Shown one piece after another: positions 28,130-40,041 of a DNA stretch of 64,000 nucleotides (its first letter is position 1; every line of letters starts with the position of its first letter). A program made the position numbers and the translations under genes. The notes beneath the pieces were generated by a model. That model worked only from the letters and a program-made list of their open reading frames with translations. It had not been told where the DNA came from and made no database searches. The stretch comes from Medicago truncatula (taxonomy: Eukaryota; Streptophyta; Magnoliopsida; Fabales; Fabaceae), in assembly GCF_003473485.1 (NCBI RefSeq), contig NC_053045.1, positions 46,976,494 to 47,040,493 of the forward strand, given 5' to 3'.

Positions 28130-30998
28130 TCATAGTTTCAACAAGACTGCAATAAGCAGGAAGTAAAACAAGAAGACAAACACGCAATTTGGGTAATGGA
28201 CAGGCGAAGCAGATTTAGAGAACTGAACAGATCCATTAAAGCTTCCAACTCCACCAGTGTTGCTCACTGGACTTGTATTAGGTACAGAAATGTTCTTGCA
28301 AGATCCAAAGGACGCACCTGCCTGCAAAATTCAGTAATCGCGTAACCGTTAAACATGGTTAAAATGAAATTTTGAGATACAATCAATTCAAACATATTAA
28401 TGATGTTTTCAGCACTTTCAACACAAATACACAATGAAAATTCACCTTCACCCTCAAGTGACTAAACCTTTCTTGTCTATCAAATTATTGTCAGTTCAAG
28501 AATTATAGAAACAGATTTATATCAGTGTTGTCAATCGCATATCACTGAAAATAGCTGATTGTTCGAAACCTGACAATATTTTGTACTATTACAAAACAAT
28601 AGCAATTTGTTCAAATTCCACTACGCTATAGCGCTACTGCGGCAACATTTGACAGCACAGATTTATACCCCAAAAAAATGTGGATGAACATTAAATGAGG
28701 TGACTGACTGACCAATTATCTGATCCTATGTTTGGAAGGACAATTTATATTACCGTGATCTAATGTTCAACAAAACATAATCAAGCTTCCAAGAATATCC
28801 TCTGGATATTCTTCTCATGTGAACAAACATTTCAAATAAATTATTATTAAAGTTTGTAAATTATCAAAATCTGGAAAATTTCTACAGGGTGTAAAACAAT
28901 AATCAAATAGGTTTCCAGTTATTAGTTTGGGAATAGAAGACACACAGCAACAAGTAATTAAAAGAAATCTGAAGCTTCAGACGCTAACGGTAAAGGCAAG
29001 AAACATAGCCAAACCTGACAAGCAGCAACTGTACTGCATCCACACAATGAGTGGCCATTCATTTTATCCACAATATCAAAAACACCGCCTCCATCACTCC
29101 TCTGCATCAAATTTCAATCAGAATTAAATTGTTTGCGACGTGTGTGCTATATAAGTATCATAATAAGTTTCTATTAACAACAATGAACATTAAGGAATAC
29201 CATGTAAAAGTTAACAGCTATGAAGTTAGGCACCACATTCCCTGCAGCTTTATAACATGTATTCACCATCTCAGCAAGTGGAGCGGAATGCTCTTTGCAT
29301 GAGTCAGCTTGAACTGGATATGTTGGAAAGTAATTCATCAAGAAAAGCGACGAACTTTTAGAGTTTAATGCCTTTGATTCTTTCCTATGAGGGCAATTAC
29401 CCTTCTGAACTCCGGGGTCTCCTGCTGAAAAACAAGTAAATTATGAGTCTTTTCATTACAAATCGTGTGTGTGTGTGTCTGTGTGTGTGTGCATCGAAAT
29501 GATATTTTGCTTACACTCATTTTCAACCACGTGCTTCCACTGATAAGCTATTCCTTCTCCAGCTTCCTTCGAAGCATCAGAAGTGAAAACAACAAGTCGG
29601 TGATTTGCTTGAACCATCTCGGTTACAGTGGGCCAATCATTACCCTTTTTCGGCATCTTTGACACGGGAAACCAATACTTATCCAATCCAGCACTTGTGA
29701 AAAGATTAGTCAGCCCTTTTGGAGTATGTACATAGTCTTCGATTATGATGGTAACAATCTCAGTTGGATTTTGTGTCAAGAATGCTTCTACTTCTTTCAA
29801 AGTATTGATTGCAGGTTGCTGAAATCAAGAACATTTCAATGTAACCACGAAAGCACATAGCAACCACAAAATGCAATTTTAGATTGTAAAAGCAGTATAA
29901 CAAAGAGGGCTAGAGTTAGATTACAAAGGCAGTGAAGTTAAAGCATTTCCCTTGAAACGAATGACAGAGCCAGATATCATTTTCAAAGTCGTACATATCC
30001 AACATTAGTCCTCGCACTCCATTCTATATCATCAAAAACAAACAGTAAACAAGTAATTAATTTCCCAAAACACAAAAATATACTTAAAAACACTGTCAAG
30101 CTGAATTATAATAAAATCCAACTTAATCCAAAAAAAGCATGCAATTAAAAACACAATACTGTTAACAATATACACATACCCTCAACTGATTAGTTACAGT
30201 GTCTTCTTGATTGTAAAAAGTTAGTCTTTGAACACCAGGCAGAGGCGGCGAATCGACAATGCTGAAGGCATTGTGAGTCACTATCCATGAATACTTGTTG
30301 AAGGGCAATCCATTCACCTGCAGCATGCCTCAAAAGCTAAATTATCATCACAATTACAATCACAATCACAGAAACACTTCAAATTGAAAAAGTCGTGTCT
30401 AGTATCTGACTCTGACACGTGTGGTTACATTCAATAATTCAAATATAGTTATTACCAGTGTCAACATGTCAGTGTCATGTCTAGTATCTGATTCCTATAC
30501 ATTCAACAATTCAAATATTCTCAAATTTTTACCAATGTCAAACATGTCAGCATCGTGTCCGGTGTCAGTATCAGTGCATCATATATCACAAAAAGCTTAA
30601 ATTTTTTAACAACCCACTTGCTTTTTTTTAGCTACAAAAGTGAATGAAAGTCCCTAAAACAAAAAAGAAGGAACGTACAGCAGATGTGGGAATTACAGGT
30701 TGCCCTCTAGTACAGATGGGTTGGTTCAAACCCAAAGCAGGACAATTACCACAAAAAAGCCCCGACCCACAATCCGTAGCAGCAGAACAAGCTTCCAAAA
30801 CCTGCTAAATTCAGCTAAGAATCAAAGAAAGAATGCAAATTTTGATGGATCTCTTGAGTTGAAAGGAAAAAACAGAACCTGGCAATTGCCGTTAGAGCAA
30901 GCGGTGGAAGAGGTGAAGAAAAGGGAAGAGATGAGTGGTAAAAGGAAGAAGATGGTGGTAGTTAGTGCTCTGCATTTTGAACGGTAATGTGAATACAT
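28130..30998 (-). CDS. PI-PLC X domain-containing protein, secreted and probably GPI-anchored
   Basis: Eight exons on the minus strand: 30998-30879, 30801-30679, 30317-30180, 30023-29925, 29818-29515, 29424-29201, 29101-29015, 28321-28130. All introns are GT-AG, and the total is 428 residues, like Arabidopsis At5g67130. Layout: signal peptide (about residues 11-33); cysteine-rich segment (about 34-75, with CSNGNCQ and CGSGLFCGNCPALG); a phospholipase C X domain from about 82 with the two catalytic-type histidines in THNAF (H96) and LCHS (H148) and LMLDMYDF between them; and a second cysteine-rich patch (CGCSTVAACQ). The C-terminus is a hydrophobic tail (CVFVFLFYFLLIAVLLKL), as in GPI-anchored proteins. 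There is no Y or C2 domain, so it is not a canonical phosphoinositide-specific PLC, and the biochemical role of this family is poorly known. The start is the first in-frame ATG before the signal peptide. Confidence 0.92.
29464..29492. repeat. (GT)n microsatellite in intron 5 of the PI-PLC X gene
   Basis: GT-dinucleotide run with one interruption. Confidence 0.95.
30390..30590. repeat. imperfect tandem repeat in intron 2 of the PI-PLC X gene
   Basis: Two to three copies of an 80-90 bp unit built around CATGTCAGTGTCATGTCTAG and TTCAATAATTCAAATA variants. Confidence 0.6.
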
Positions 30999-31745
30999 GG
31001 TAGGTAACTTTTGCAGAAAAGCACTATGAAATGAACCAAAGATAGATAGTTCAAGTGTTCAAGTTATAGTGATGGGTAATTATCACTTTCTTGTATTTTT
31101 AAAATAGTTTTTGATTTTACAATTTGTTAATTCAATTATGTACAATTATGTCATGTATTTTTATATTTATAGAAAGAGGTAACAATACATAGTTTGATAT
31201 ATGTAAAATAATTATACAACAATGTAGTGTACATAGTTTTTTTTTTTTTAAGAAATGTAGTGTACGTAGTTAAAATATTTTTTATTTTATTTTATTGGAT
31301 CAGGATCATTCAATTTCATTTTAAAAATTTGAAAGAGAAATAAGATAAGAATACATGTTAATTGGTAATGGATTAAAAATTTGGGGAAGACATTGTGGAA
31401 AACATGGTTTGCGTTAAAATAATTTTGTTAAGACATTGTGGACGACATGTTTGAGTGAATTTTAGAAATATTTTGAAGTTGTTTGTCTTGGGACAGCGTC
31501 CAACCAAGCACGAGGTTGTGGAGGACAAGTAAAATTCATGAATTATGATATTTGTTCAACCATATCTAACAACTTTGATGACAACTTTTATTTACTCTCT
31601 TTCTATTGGTCCAAAACAATAGAGAGAAAAAAAGGAAGAGAGAGATTAATAATATAATGTGAGTATGAGAGAGTGTCAAAAAGTTGTCAAAAAATGGATG
31701 TACATATATCATTTCTCAAAATTCATTTTAAAGTGAATAATTTCG
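30999..31745. other. spacer upstream of the PI-PLC X gene, no gene seen
   Basis: AT-rich. It should hold the promoter of the minus-strand gene, but I see no convincing TATA box at a good distance. Confidence 0.4.
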
Positions 31746-32433
31746 AGGGGTGTTCATGGGTTGGGTCAACTCAGAAAATCCGGTCAAACCCACTCAAAAA
31801 ATCTAAAAAAAAGGATTGGTTGGATAATTGGGTGGATATAGTTTTTCAAAATGGAAAACCCATAAAAATAAATGGGTTTATCCAAATCCAAAAAACCCAC
31901 TTATCCAATAATGTTAATATTTTTTATATTTATTTTCATATAGTAGAAGAAAGTTATATTTCCAAAACATATACATTGTACCCTATATATTGAAAATCAA
32001 AACATACCAGAGTTACAAATCAAATTAATATGTTGCACTTTTTCGTTATTTTGATACTAATGCAATTTTATGCCATGTGACTTTAGTTTGTTGCAAATAT
32101 TTTATGATGAAGTTTATTATTTGATATTCTATGATGCATAAAATTATAGCAAAATAAGTTAAACATTTTTTTTAAGAAAATTAAAAAGTAGAGTATTATT
32201 TTAAAACAAAATTATGAGGACTTTTCATTTAGTCATTTAATATTAAAAAAAATAGAAAAATAAGTTGGGTAACCCATTACCCAATCCAACCCAACCCAAA
32301 ACTCAGTGGGTTTGCCCAAACACACTCAATAGTATAACGGGTGGTTATTTTACCTCACCCAAACCGGAGAACCTTATTTGGTTTGGTTTTGAGTTTGGCC
32401 AAACCCAACCCAAACCCACCCACGAACACCCCT
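31746..32433. mobile_element. hAT-like MITE with AGGGGTGTTC termini
   Basis: The left end AGGGGTGTTCATGGGTTGGG and the right end ACCCACCCACGAACACCCCT are inverted repeats. The subterminal parts are filled with ACCCA/TGGGT repeats and the core is AT-rich. About 690 bp, no coding. Target duplication not clear. Confidence 0.7.
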
Positions 32434-32484
32434 AATAATTCCTTCATAAATAAGCCAAAAAAAAAATCAATTCACAATTGGTAA

Positions 32485-32885
32485 GGATCTGTTTGACAAG
32501 ACCATGAAACTAGCTTATAGCTTATAGTGGATAGATTATAAACCCGTTTGATAAAAAAACCCATGTTTGGTACTGTCCTTTTACAATGAGCTTATAACTT
32601 ATTTCAGGAGTTTATAACTTATTTTTCAGACGATATTTCAAGTAACGTTTGATCTTATAACTTATTGTTTTTTCGTCCACTTTTACCCTTATTAATTTAT
32701 TTTTGTAACAATATACAAAAAATGTATGTTGTTCTTGTCTTCATAAAAAATAGGGTGATAAAATGTCTTTTCGTGTCATTTTACATTTATAAGCTAGATA
32801 ACTGTTTTTTTTTTTTTTTTTTTTAACAAATAAGCTAGATAACCGTTAATTTTACCAAACACTTTAATTAGCTTACCAGCCATCA
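32485..32885. mobile_element. AT-rich MITE of the GAGCTTATAA type
   Basis: Repeated AGCTTATAG/AACTTATT phrases, with a left end near ATCTGTTTGACAAGACC and a right-end stretch TTACCAAACACTTTAA. It resembles the larger element at 50485-51297 in style. Ends approximate. Confidence 0.45.
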
Positions 32886-33046
32886 AACCTTTAAACAACC
32901 GCAAAATCTTCAACAATATTCCAACCTTCATATTAACTTTCACAAAAATTCCTAACCCTTTTTACTTCAAACAAACTCCAAAACTCCAAATCATTTTACT
33001 TTGCAAAAACCCAATTATTTTAACTAATTTCAAAAGAAAACCCTCA

Positions 33047-33966
33047 TGGCTAGGGGAGGAAAAAGAGCAAGAGAGTCAACACGCGAATAACACACTTATG
33101 ATGAAAAGAAATTTTTTAGGGGAAAGGAAGCAATAATGTATTCAAAAATTTGTCACAAGCAACTTGTTGAAGAACATGCTTTCAAGAGAGGAGATTGCTT
33201 GGAAGTGGATGAAGAATTAAAGAGAAGAGGTTGGGAGAAGATGAATATCATGATTCAAGATTCCAATCATTCAATTGCAATTGAATTTCTTGTAAACACA
33301 ATTTCTTTTTCTTGGAAAAGGAAGTGTGTGGGAATCATATGTTCATGGAAAATTGGTGCCTTTTGATGAGAATACAATCAACAATGTACTTGGAGTTCAA
33401 GCACCGAAAATGTGCCATGTTGAAAGAAGAAGGGTGGAATTGGAAGAGACTAGGGAAGAGGGACTTTTGAAGGAAATCAAGGATGCGTTGTGTGTACCCG
33501 AAGCGAGTTGGTTGAAGCATGTGGAAGGATGTTTTCCTAGAAAATTTTCTCAAAAGGATATGAGGCGACTAGCAAAAGCTTGGGGAACATAGTTTGTTTC
33601 TAATTTAGAAAGTTGTGGGAATGCTTCAAAATTCAAATTGGTCACCACGATTGGTGTACAAACAATTATTGAAAGAGAAGACATAAGCGTGGGGAGGATA
33701 ATTGCAAATGACTTGAAAAGGCTACCCGATGAAAATCGAGCCTGATTTTGGTTGAGACATTGTAGCCTCATAAATGCTTTATGCAAGGCTACACACGTTC
33801 CGATTAAACCAACCATTTCACCACAAAGAAAGGCTAACAACATCGACAAAATGTGGTTTAAGAAACTCCAGGAGCCTATAGTCCAAGTTCTAAGACAAGT
33901 ACCTCAAGAGAGAATTCCATCTCCACATCAAGCTCAAGAAGAAGAAAAAGTACCTATTTTGACTTA
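33047..33966 (+). mobile_element. fossil of a plant mobile-element protein (putative plant transposon protein type)
   Basis: On +, pieces of one protein can be followed: a basic start (MARGGKRARES), a central part with LVEEHAFKRGD and RGWEKMNIMI, then YVHGKLVPFDENTINNVLG, then a more variable C-terminal part. The order matches, from memory, the domain called putative plant transposon protein, found in large plant elements and probably retrotransposon-linked. The copy is broken and old. Family assignment uncertain. Confidence 0.45.
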
Positions 33967-34486
33967 GTTTGGGTTATAAAGGATGGGAATGAATATGAAA
34001 AACTACACAATAATTTTTTTTTAGGTTATACTTGGAGGAATGTTATGAGATATATGCAATGAAGATAAGAAATTGGGAAGTTTTTTTTTTTTTTTCCTTC
34101 TTTTTTTCTTGACGTTGTTTTATAATTTGTTAGGTGCACGATAAACGTTACAATTTTTTTATATGGCTATAGTAAATCAATGGTGATTATGTTGATTAAT
34201 GAAATGTGTTTGGTAAATTTTTCTGTCTAGTGTGGTTCATAATCCATTGTAGTCAAATATAATGCATTGTGGTGTGATCAATAATATAATGCATACACGG
34301 TTGAGTTACTATTATATGAAGTAAAAAATGTGAAAAGCTTTTGTAACTTAGTCACGGTTGAGCATATCCTAAACAAGTTCATACCAGATAAATGTAAAAA
34401 GCAACTTATTAAACAAAATGCAGTTACATTGAACAATCTTTACACAAGAATTGAAGAAGACACTAATAACAAAATTACAAGTCACA
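33967..34486. other. spacer, no gene seen
   Basis: AT-rich, with a T-run at about 34080. The last 100 bp is the 3' flank shared with other BAHD copies, with the phrase GCATATCCTAAACAA. Confidence 0.45.
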
Positions 34487-35722
34487 TTACTTAGAAATTG
34501 GAACCAAGAACTCAACATCATTTGCCAAAGCCTCCAAAATCTCATAAGAAAGACAAATTTCAACATCTATACTACCTTCTTCAGCACCAGCAAAAACACT
34601 AATTTTTCCATTATTCTTATTACCACTCCCACTTCGAACCGCCACTGGCTTTCCCCAGCCAAAATCATTGCCAAAAACATCAAACCTCGGAGAACTGCTG
34701 ATTGCCAACTTATTACCACCTAGCGAACTACCACTTTGGAACAACCTGCGTGTTCTCAACCAAGACTCGTAATGGTTCCTTATTTTCTCATCAGAATGTA
34801 ACAAAATCATCTTGTTTATCTCCAAAGCAACTTTTCCGATTTCACACTCTAGAACCTCCCCGACTTTCATCCTCACACACACCATTAACCACTACTGCGT
34901 TTCCGAAATAATCTTCTTCCAAAGGTGGAATCATCCTTGGTCTAACATCTATAATCAACACATAGAAAACATCTTCTCGTGGATCAAGTTTTTTGCAACG
35001 AACAACGGAACGCCAAACATGAGATAATAGTGCTTGAAGCGAAGATATTTTAGTTTTATCTGTTTCGGCTTTTGCGTTTGCTTTTGATTTCAGTTCCTCG
35101 ATTTTCTCCTTTGTGAAATGGAAGATTCTTTCAGCTAAACTTGGATTCTAAGCTTTCTTCTGGGAACCAACGTTGAAATGAAGGGAGTTTTGATATTTTG
35201 TGGGAACCTTTCAAGATTTGGGACCAAGAATTGACGAAATGCCAAAATGACTTGGCGTCTGCAACAATGTGGTTGCATGTGAATTCAATGAAGACGCCAT
35301 TACTTAACTCCGTTACTTGGACTGCTAGAGTTGGTTTTGACGTAGCTTCGTAGTTTTTAACGCCGTTAAATGGAAAAAACGAGTGGACAATTAGAGGTGT
35401 GTAGTTGGATTGAAAGATGTCATCGACCGTTGTATTTTGTGTTGTGGCATGGACGAATAGGGCACCAAGGTTGTTGCAAATTATGGAACATGATGTGTTG
35501 TTGTTGTTTGTGGTCACGTTGTGTTGGGTGATTATAAGACGGCTTAAGGGTGGGAAATAAGAGAGTGTTGTAGAAAGTGTTTGTTTCAAATGGTTGATTT
35601 GGTTTTGGTTTGGAATGGGTTGGTGGAAAAGATGGCCTCTTTGGATGGTTTCAAGTGGAAGGAATTGGAGATCCCATGGTGTTAGATCAATTTTTTCATA
35701 ATCACTTGAGTTGAGATTGTTA
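34487..35722 (-). pseudogene. BAHD acyltransferase pseudogene (array copy 1)
   Basis: Most of a BAHD acyltransferase is recognisable on the minus strand, ending PISK. It keeps the catalytic H-x3-D as HIVAD within CNHIVADAKSFW, and DFGWGK near the C-terminus. The first 25 or so codons, including the ATG and the VISTTTVQ opening, are missing: homology stops at about 35722. The ORF is broken in at least two places. A deletion of about 20 codons with a frame change follows RWFP near 35140-35160, and a second frame change lies after YFGNA near 34880. It is most like the copies at 45762, 51403 and 54794. The SEES-ESK junction is shared with the remnant at 43835-44140. Confidence 0.88.
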
Positions 35723-35984
35723 TATTTCCTACGAGTAAATTTTATAAATTGAAGTTATTTTTTTAAATTATTCGAGTTTTTATAAGAAATAATAAAATTC
35801 ATATTAGCATAAAAATACGTAAACAAAATCCGAAAAGTCGTTTTGCAAGAATCCTTTGCTTGATTATATGACAAATACTGAAGATTGTAATGAATATTCT
35901 AATGAGAAGGACGTTATTGACTGGTAATATTTTCAAATGTCTAATGATATCAAATAAAAATTATCAAAATTAATGTAAACGATA

Positions 35985-36151
35985 CATTAACCCTAAACTC
36001 TTCGTTTGTTTGTTGTTATCATTTTGTTGCCCAAGGTGAGACCTAGGGTAGCCGCCTCTCTCTCTCTGTCGCTCTCTACCTTTCTCTCTAGACATTTTTA
36101 ATTTGGGATACATTAACCCTAAACTCTTCGTTTGTTTGTTGTTATCATTTT
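35985..36151. repeat. direct repeat, two copies of about 45 bp
   Basis: GATACATTAACCCTAAACTC and the following 25 bp occur at about 35983 and 36108, separated by a CT-rich microsatellite (36055-36092). Confidence 0.85.
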
Positions 36152-38100
36152 ACTACTAAATTTTTTAATAAAAGATGAAAAATAGAGATGCTGGTGTAAA
36201 ATAAATAACTAATAAAATGAAAGTGATGAGAGAAAAGACACAAGAAGTCTAGTTCGTCCTAAAACAACAATGTCTACATTTAGTTTCCAAAGAAAAGATA
36301 TCACCTATAAACCAAGAGATATCACCTCTTTTGAAACTTTGGGATCGCATCCAATACAAATAAGAAAAACAATGATTGAAACGATTACATCAAATGTGTA
36401 GATAAAACAACTTGAAGCGCAAATGATTACAAAATAAACTATATAGTATAAAAGCTCTCAAATAAAATAAAAATGATCAAGTGAGAAAAATAGCAATACG
36501 ATTTTGAGAAGGAGATTTGATTCTAAGGAGATTTTGAGAAGGAGATTTGATTCTATCGTTTTGAGAAGTGAGAAAAATAGCGACGATTTCCTGATACATG
36601 TGGGATTGTTTCATTGCACAATTATTTGTTTATTTTCCATGTTTTACGTCATCCTCCCTTGTATACCGGCCAGCTGTGAATTTTGATTGGTTGATTGTTT
36701 ATTCTAGATGATTTCGTGATGCTCCTCCTATATATATATATATATAGCATTGCTCTAATAGTAATGGTAATTTTAAAATTGTCTAGCTTGCTCTTTTATA
36801 TAAAAAATTTGGTGTTACTATCTCTGTCTTTTTGTTTGAGTTTAGTCTCTAATTCTGTCTTTAATCAGTCTAGGTAGTCCCTGGGAATGGGATGTCTTTT
36901 TGTTTGTTGCTACAATGGTTGATGGATCCTTAGATTTTGGAGTGTTCTGTTCCGTTGTTTAGTTATGAGTATTGTTTTGATTTTTTGTTTAACAAAATTG
37001 GTTTTGCTATTGTATGTTGGTATATGCTTGTTGATATCAGTGTAAGTTTTTCTATGCTACTACCTGATTTTTATCAATGGAGGGTTTGATTTGGGATCGT
37101 ATTAGAAGTGGCATTTTTTGGTTATAGGCTTCTTTTGAGGATTTATAGTTTGCATCTTGTGTCTCTTTACTAGTTGTATTAGGTTTCAGATTAGTAAACT
37201 GAATTCTTTGGTTTATACATGGAGGTGAAATTAAAGTATATAAGCACATAATATGATATACTCATATAAGTTTATTTATTTGATGTTTTCAAATTTGTTG
37301 CAGGTTTTTCAAAAGTGAAAAACCTCGTTGTCAACTTGTGGTGATGAAAGCTAAGAGGATTGAACGATGACATGTTTGAGGATATTGTTATTGCAAAAAC
37401 TAGTGGGGTTATAGATGTGCACTACTTAGTGCGAAAATGAAGGCTTATTACCATTTTACTTCTTACGTTTACATGCTTTATTGGATGTAAACTTGTAATC
37501 GTTCTAATATGTAATTGAAATTGTGTTGCATAGTTCATTTCCAATATGAAATCAAATTTCAAATATTTGTATGATAACATATTTGGAGTTGCCAATCCGA
37601 ATGAATTTTTAGTCTTCTAATATTGGTCAATTCACAATTTTTTAGAAGTCTAAGCAAAGACAAATTTAGTAGATTCACAATTATTTAGTCTAGACAATTT
37701 TGCAACATTTTTTACAACTTCTAGAAAAATATCCATGATAGAGTCCTTATACTTTAATAAGTGAGATGTGATCAACAATCAACCCACGTAATAGTCTCCA
37801 TGCTTTAATGATATCTCACTTCACAATAAAGTATGACTACGATGGTATCTTATGTTTAATGGGGTCTCATGATTAAGTCATACTTAATGTTCAATTTAAA
37901 CGGACTAATTATTCTAGAAATGTTATTATTTTAAAATATAAACATAATAAATAAATGCCTTAATTATTAATAAAGAATTATTCGATACAAAATATCAAGT
38001 TTTAATAAAATTATTGGTCTTCAAGGCTTACACTAACAATATGACTTCAAGCAAAAGAACTAACATAGAGAGAAAGGTAAAAACCAAAGTTGTGACACCG
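36152..38100. other. spacer, no gene seen
   Basis: No protein family signature on either strand. Positions 36505-36560 hold a 31-bp tandem duplication beginning GAGAAGGAGATTTGATTCTA. A short TA microsatellite lies at 36728-36746. Confidence 0.45.
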
Positions 38101-38148
38101 GAAAAAAAAATATCGGACAACAAAAATACTACATCAGATGTTGTTTAT

Positions 38149-38546
38149 TGTATTTATACGATGAACACTGTTTTTTTCGATCACTTGATTTTTTTAAAAA
38201 AAATGTTTTTATAGAGGATTTTTGTAACACAAAAATTGAGTTGTGTCATCATTAATCACAAAAATGTACCATGTTAACTACTTTTTTTTTAACATAAATT
38301 ATTAACCACTTTAACTACGTCATTATCCACAAGAATGCAAGACATTAACCATTTATTTTACATAGTTTTATAAAAATGACAAAAGTACATATATTTATAA
38401 AACAAATAGTTAATGCCTTTCATTTTTGCAGTTAATAAATTTTTTAAAATGTTTAATGAGATTTATGTTAAAAAAGTGGTTAACCTTGTGCATTTTTGTG
38501 GTAGAAAAATCCTCCTTTATAAGTACGGTTCATCGTATAAATACAG
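38149..38546. mobile_element. foldback MITE-like block next to a BAHD gene
   Basis: GTATTTATACGATGAAC at about 38149 is mirrored by GTTCATCGTATAAATAC at about 38528. Between them are mirrored CACAAAAATG/CATTTTTGTG phrases. It lies just 3' of the BAHD gene that ends at 38634. Outer limits approximate. Confidence 0.55.
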
Positions 38547-38633
38547 TAGTGAAAATACCTATGTGTTGTATTGTTGTCAAATTTTTGTATTCCAATAGCC
38601 TTATTGATGAAACTAAGAACCGATCTGCAGGTA

Positions 38634-39989
38634 TTAGACAGTGATAGGATCCATGGACAGATGATCATTTCCCATAGCCTCCAAAATATCATAAGGAAGA
38701 CAAACTTGAATATCAACACTACCTTCTTCTTCACCACCAAGCACAATAACTCTACCAATATTTCTTTTAAGTCCAACACCATTTCTAACTGCAATTGGCT
38801 TACCCCAACCAAAGTCATTGCCGTAATAATTGAACCGTGGTGAACTGCTTGCTATCAACAAATTACTTGATGATCTACCTGCCTCCGGTATAGACGGGGT
38901 TTTCAACCAAGACTCATAGTTATTCACTACCTTCTCATGATGAGATTGTATAGATATCACCTTGTTCATTTCCATAGCAATTTTACCAATCCCACTTTCC
39001 ATTAATTCCCCTACTTGCATTATTACATATCCAGTTGCTCCGATTCCACTTCCAAAATAATTATCTTCTAACTTTGGACACATTCTTGTCCTACAATCTA
39101 TGGGTAACACGAAAGCAGACCTTTCTTCTGGTTTAAGATTTTGTTTACTTATAATTAAACGCCAAACGTGACTTAAAAGCGCTTGCAATGAAGATATTAT
39201 TATTTTCTCACTACTATTACTACTACTGATTTCTGCATTAGCTTTTGATTTGAGTTGCAGAATTTGTTCCTTACTAAAGTGGAAGATTCGATGAGACAAA
39301 ACTTCACATTGTTGATTTTGTGCTTCATTCGTGAAAGGCTGTTTTTGTGCTTCCTTTGTGAAAGGAAACCTAATGGGACGGTTAATGTTGTTTGGAAACC
39401 AACGTTTGAAAGAAGGGATATTTGTTGGCTTATTAAAACCTTGTGAGATTTCAGCCCAAGAGTTGATGAAATGCCAAAATGACTTGGCGTCTACACCCAC
39501 ATGGTTAATTGCAAAACCAATGAAGATACCATCGATTAACTCTGTTACTTGTACTGCAAGTAATGGTTGTGATGTGCCTTTGTGATTTTGAATTTCGTTG
39601 AGTAAGAATAATGAGGAAACAATGGGAGGAACATACTTTGGCTGAAGGATGTCGGCAATGGCAGTGTGTTCAGCTTTGGCGTGTACAAACAATGCACCAG
39701 CGTTGTTGCAAATGATGGAACATGAGGCGTTGTTAGGTTCGTCGTGTTGTGTTATTACAAGACGACCAGCGAGTGGTGGAAAGAAGTTGAGAGTGGAGGA
39801 AAGTGTTTGTTTAAGATGGTCGATTTGGTTTGTATTGGGTTTATGGAAAAGAAGACCTTTTTGGATTGGTGCCATTTTAAGATATTTGAGATCCCATGGT
39901 GCTAAATCGATAATTGTGTGAGTTGAGTTGTCATCAACATGTTTTTTTGCTTGGATTGTAGTAGTTGAGATAACTAGAATCCCTGTCAT
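38634..39989 (-). CDS. BAHD acyltransferase (array copy 2), intact
   Basis: Single-exon gene for about 451 residues. BAHD enzymes transfer acyl groups from acyl-CoA to alcohols or amines in the cytosol. Visible motifs are the N-terminal LVISTTTIQ typical of the At3g50280/EPS1-like clade, catalytic H-x3-D as HVGVD (residues 163-167), [11 protein letters not shown], and DFGWGK (392-397). The frame is open 28 codons further up to an ATG at 40073, but I prefer the ATG at 39989: it lines up with the starts of the other copies, and the upstream extension contains a TATA-like stretch. It is the most divergent copy, with its own insertion of repeated FTKEAQ/FTNEAQ before the RIFHF motif. Substrate unknown. 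Confidence 0.9.
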   Translation of the reverse strand: MTGILVISTTTIQAKKHVDDNSTHTIIDLAPWDLKYLKMAPIQKGLLFHKPNTNQIDHLKQTLSSTLNFFPPLAGRLVITQHDEPNNASCSIICNNAGALFVHAKAEHTAIADILQPKYVPPIVSSLFLLNEIQNHKGTSQPLLAVQVTELIDGIFIGFAINHVGVDAKSFWHFINSWAEISQGFNKPTNIPSFKRWFPNNINRPIRFPFTKEAQKQPFTNEAQNQQCEVLSHRIFHFSKEQILQLKSKANAEISSSNSSEKIIISSLQALLSHVWRLIISKQNLKPEERSAFVLPIDCRTRMCPKLEDNYFGSGIGATGYVIMQVGELMESGIGKIAMEMNKVISIQSHHEKVVNNYESWLKTPSIPEAGRSSSNLLIASSSPRFNYYGNDFGWGKPIAVRNGVGLKRNIGRVIVLGGEEEGSVDIQVCLPYDILEAMGNDHLSMDPITV

Positions 39990-40041
39990 GGTGTTGAGTG
40001 AATCAAGGGGAATGAATAGAATAAGAAATGTGATGAGATAA

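Noticed and set aside
30700-30987. 95-codon open frame on + at the 5' end of the PI-PLC X gene
   Set aside because: It is the complement of exons 1-2 and the intron of a well-supported minus-strand gene and shows no family match.
39255-39921. Three plus-strand frames of 63-90 codons
   Set aside because: Antisense shadows of BAHD copy 2.
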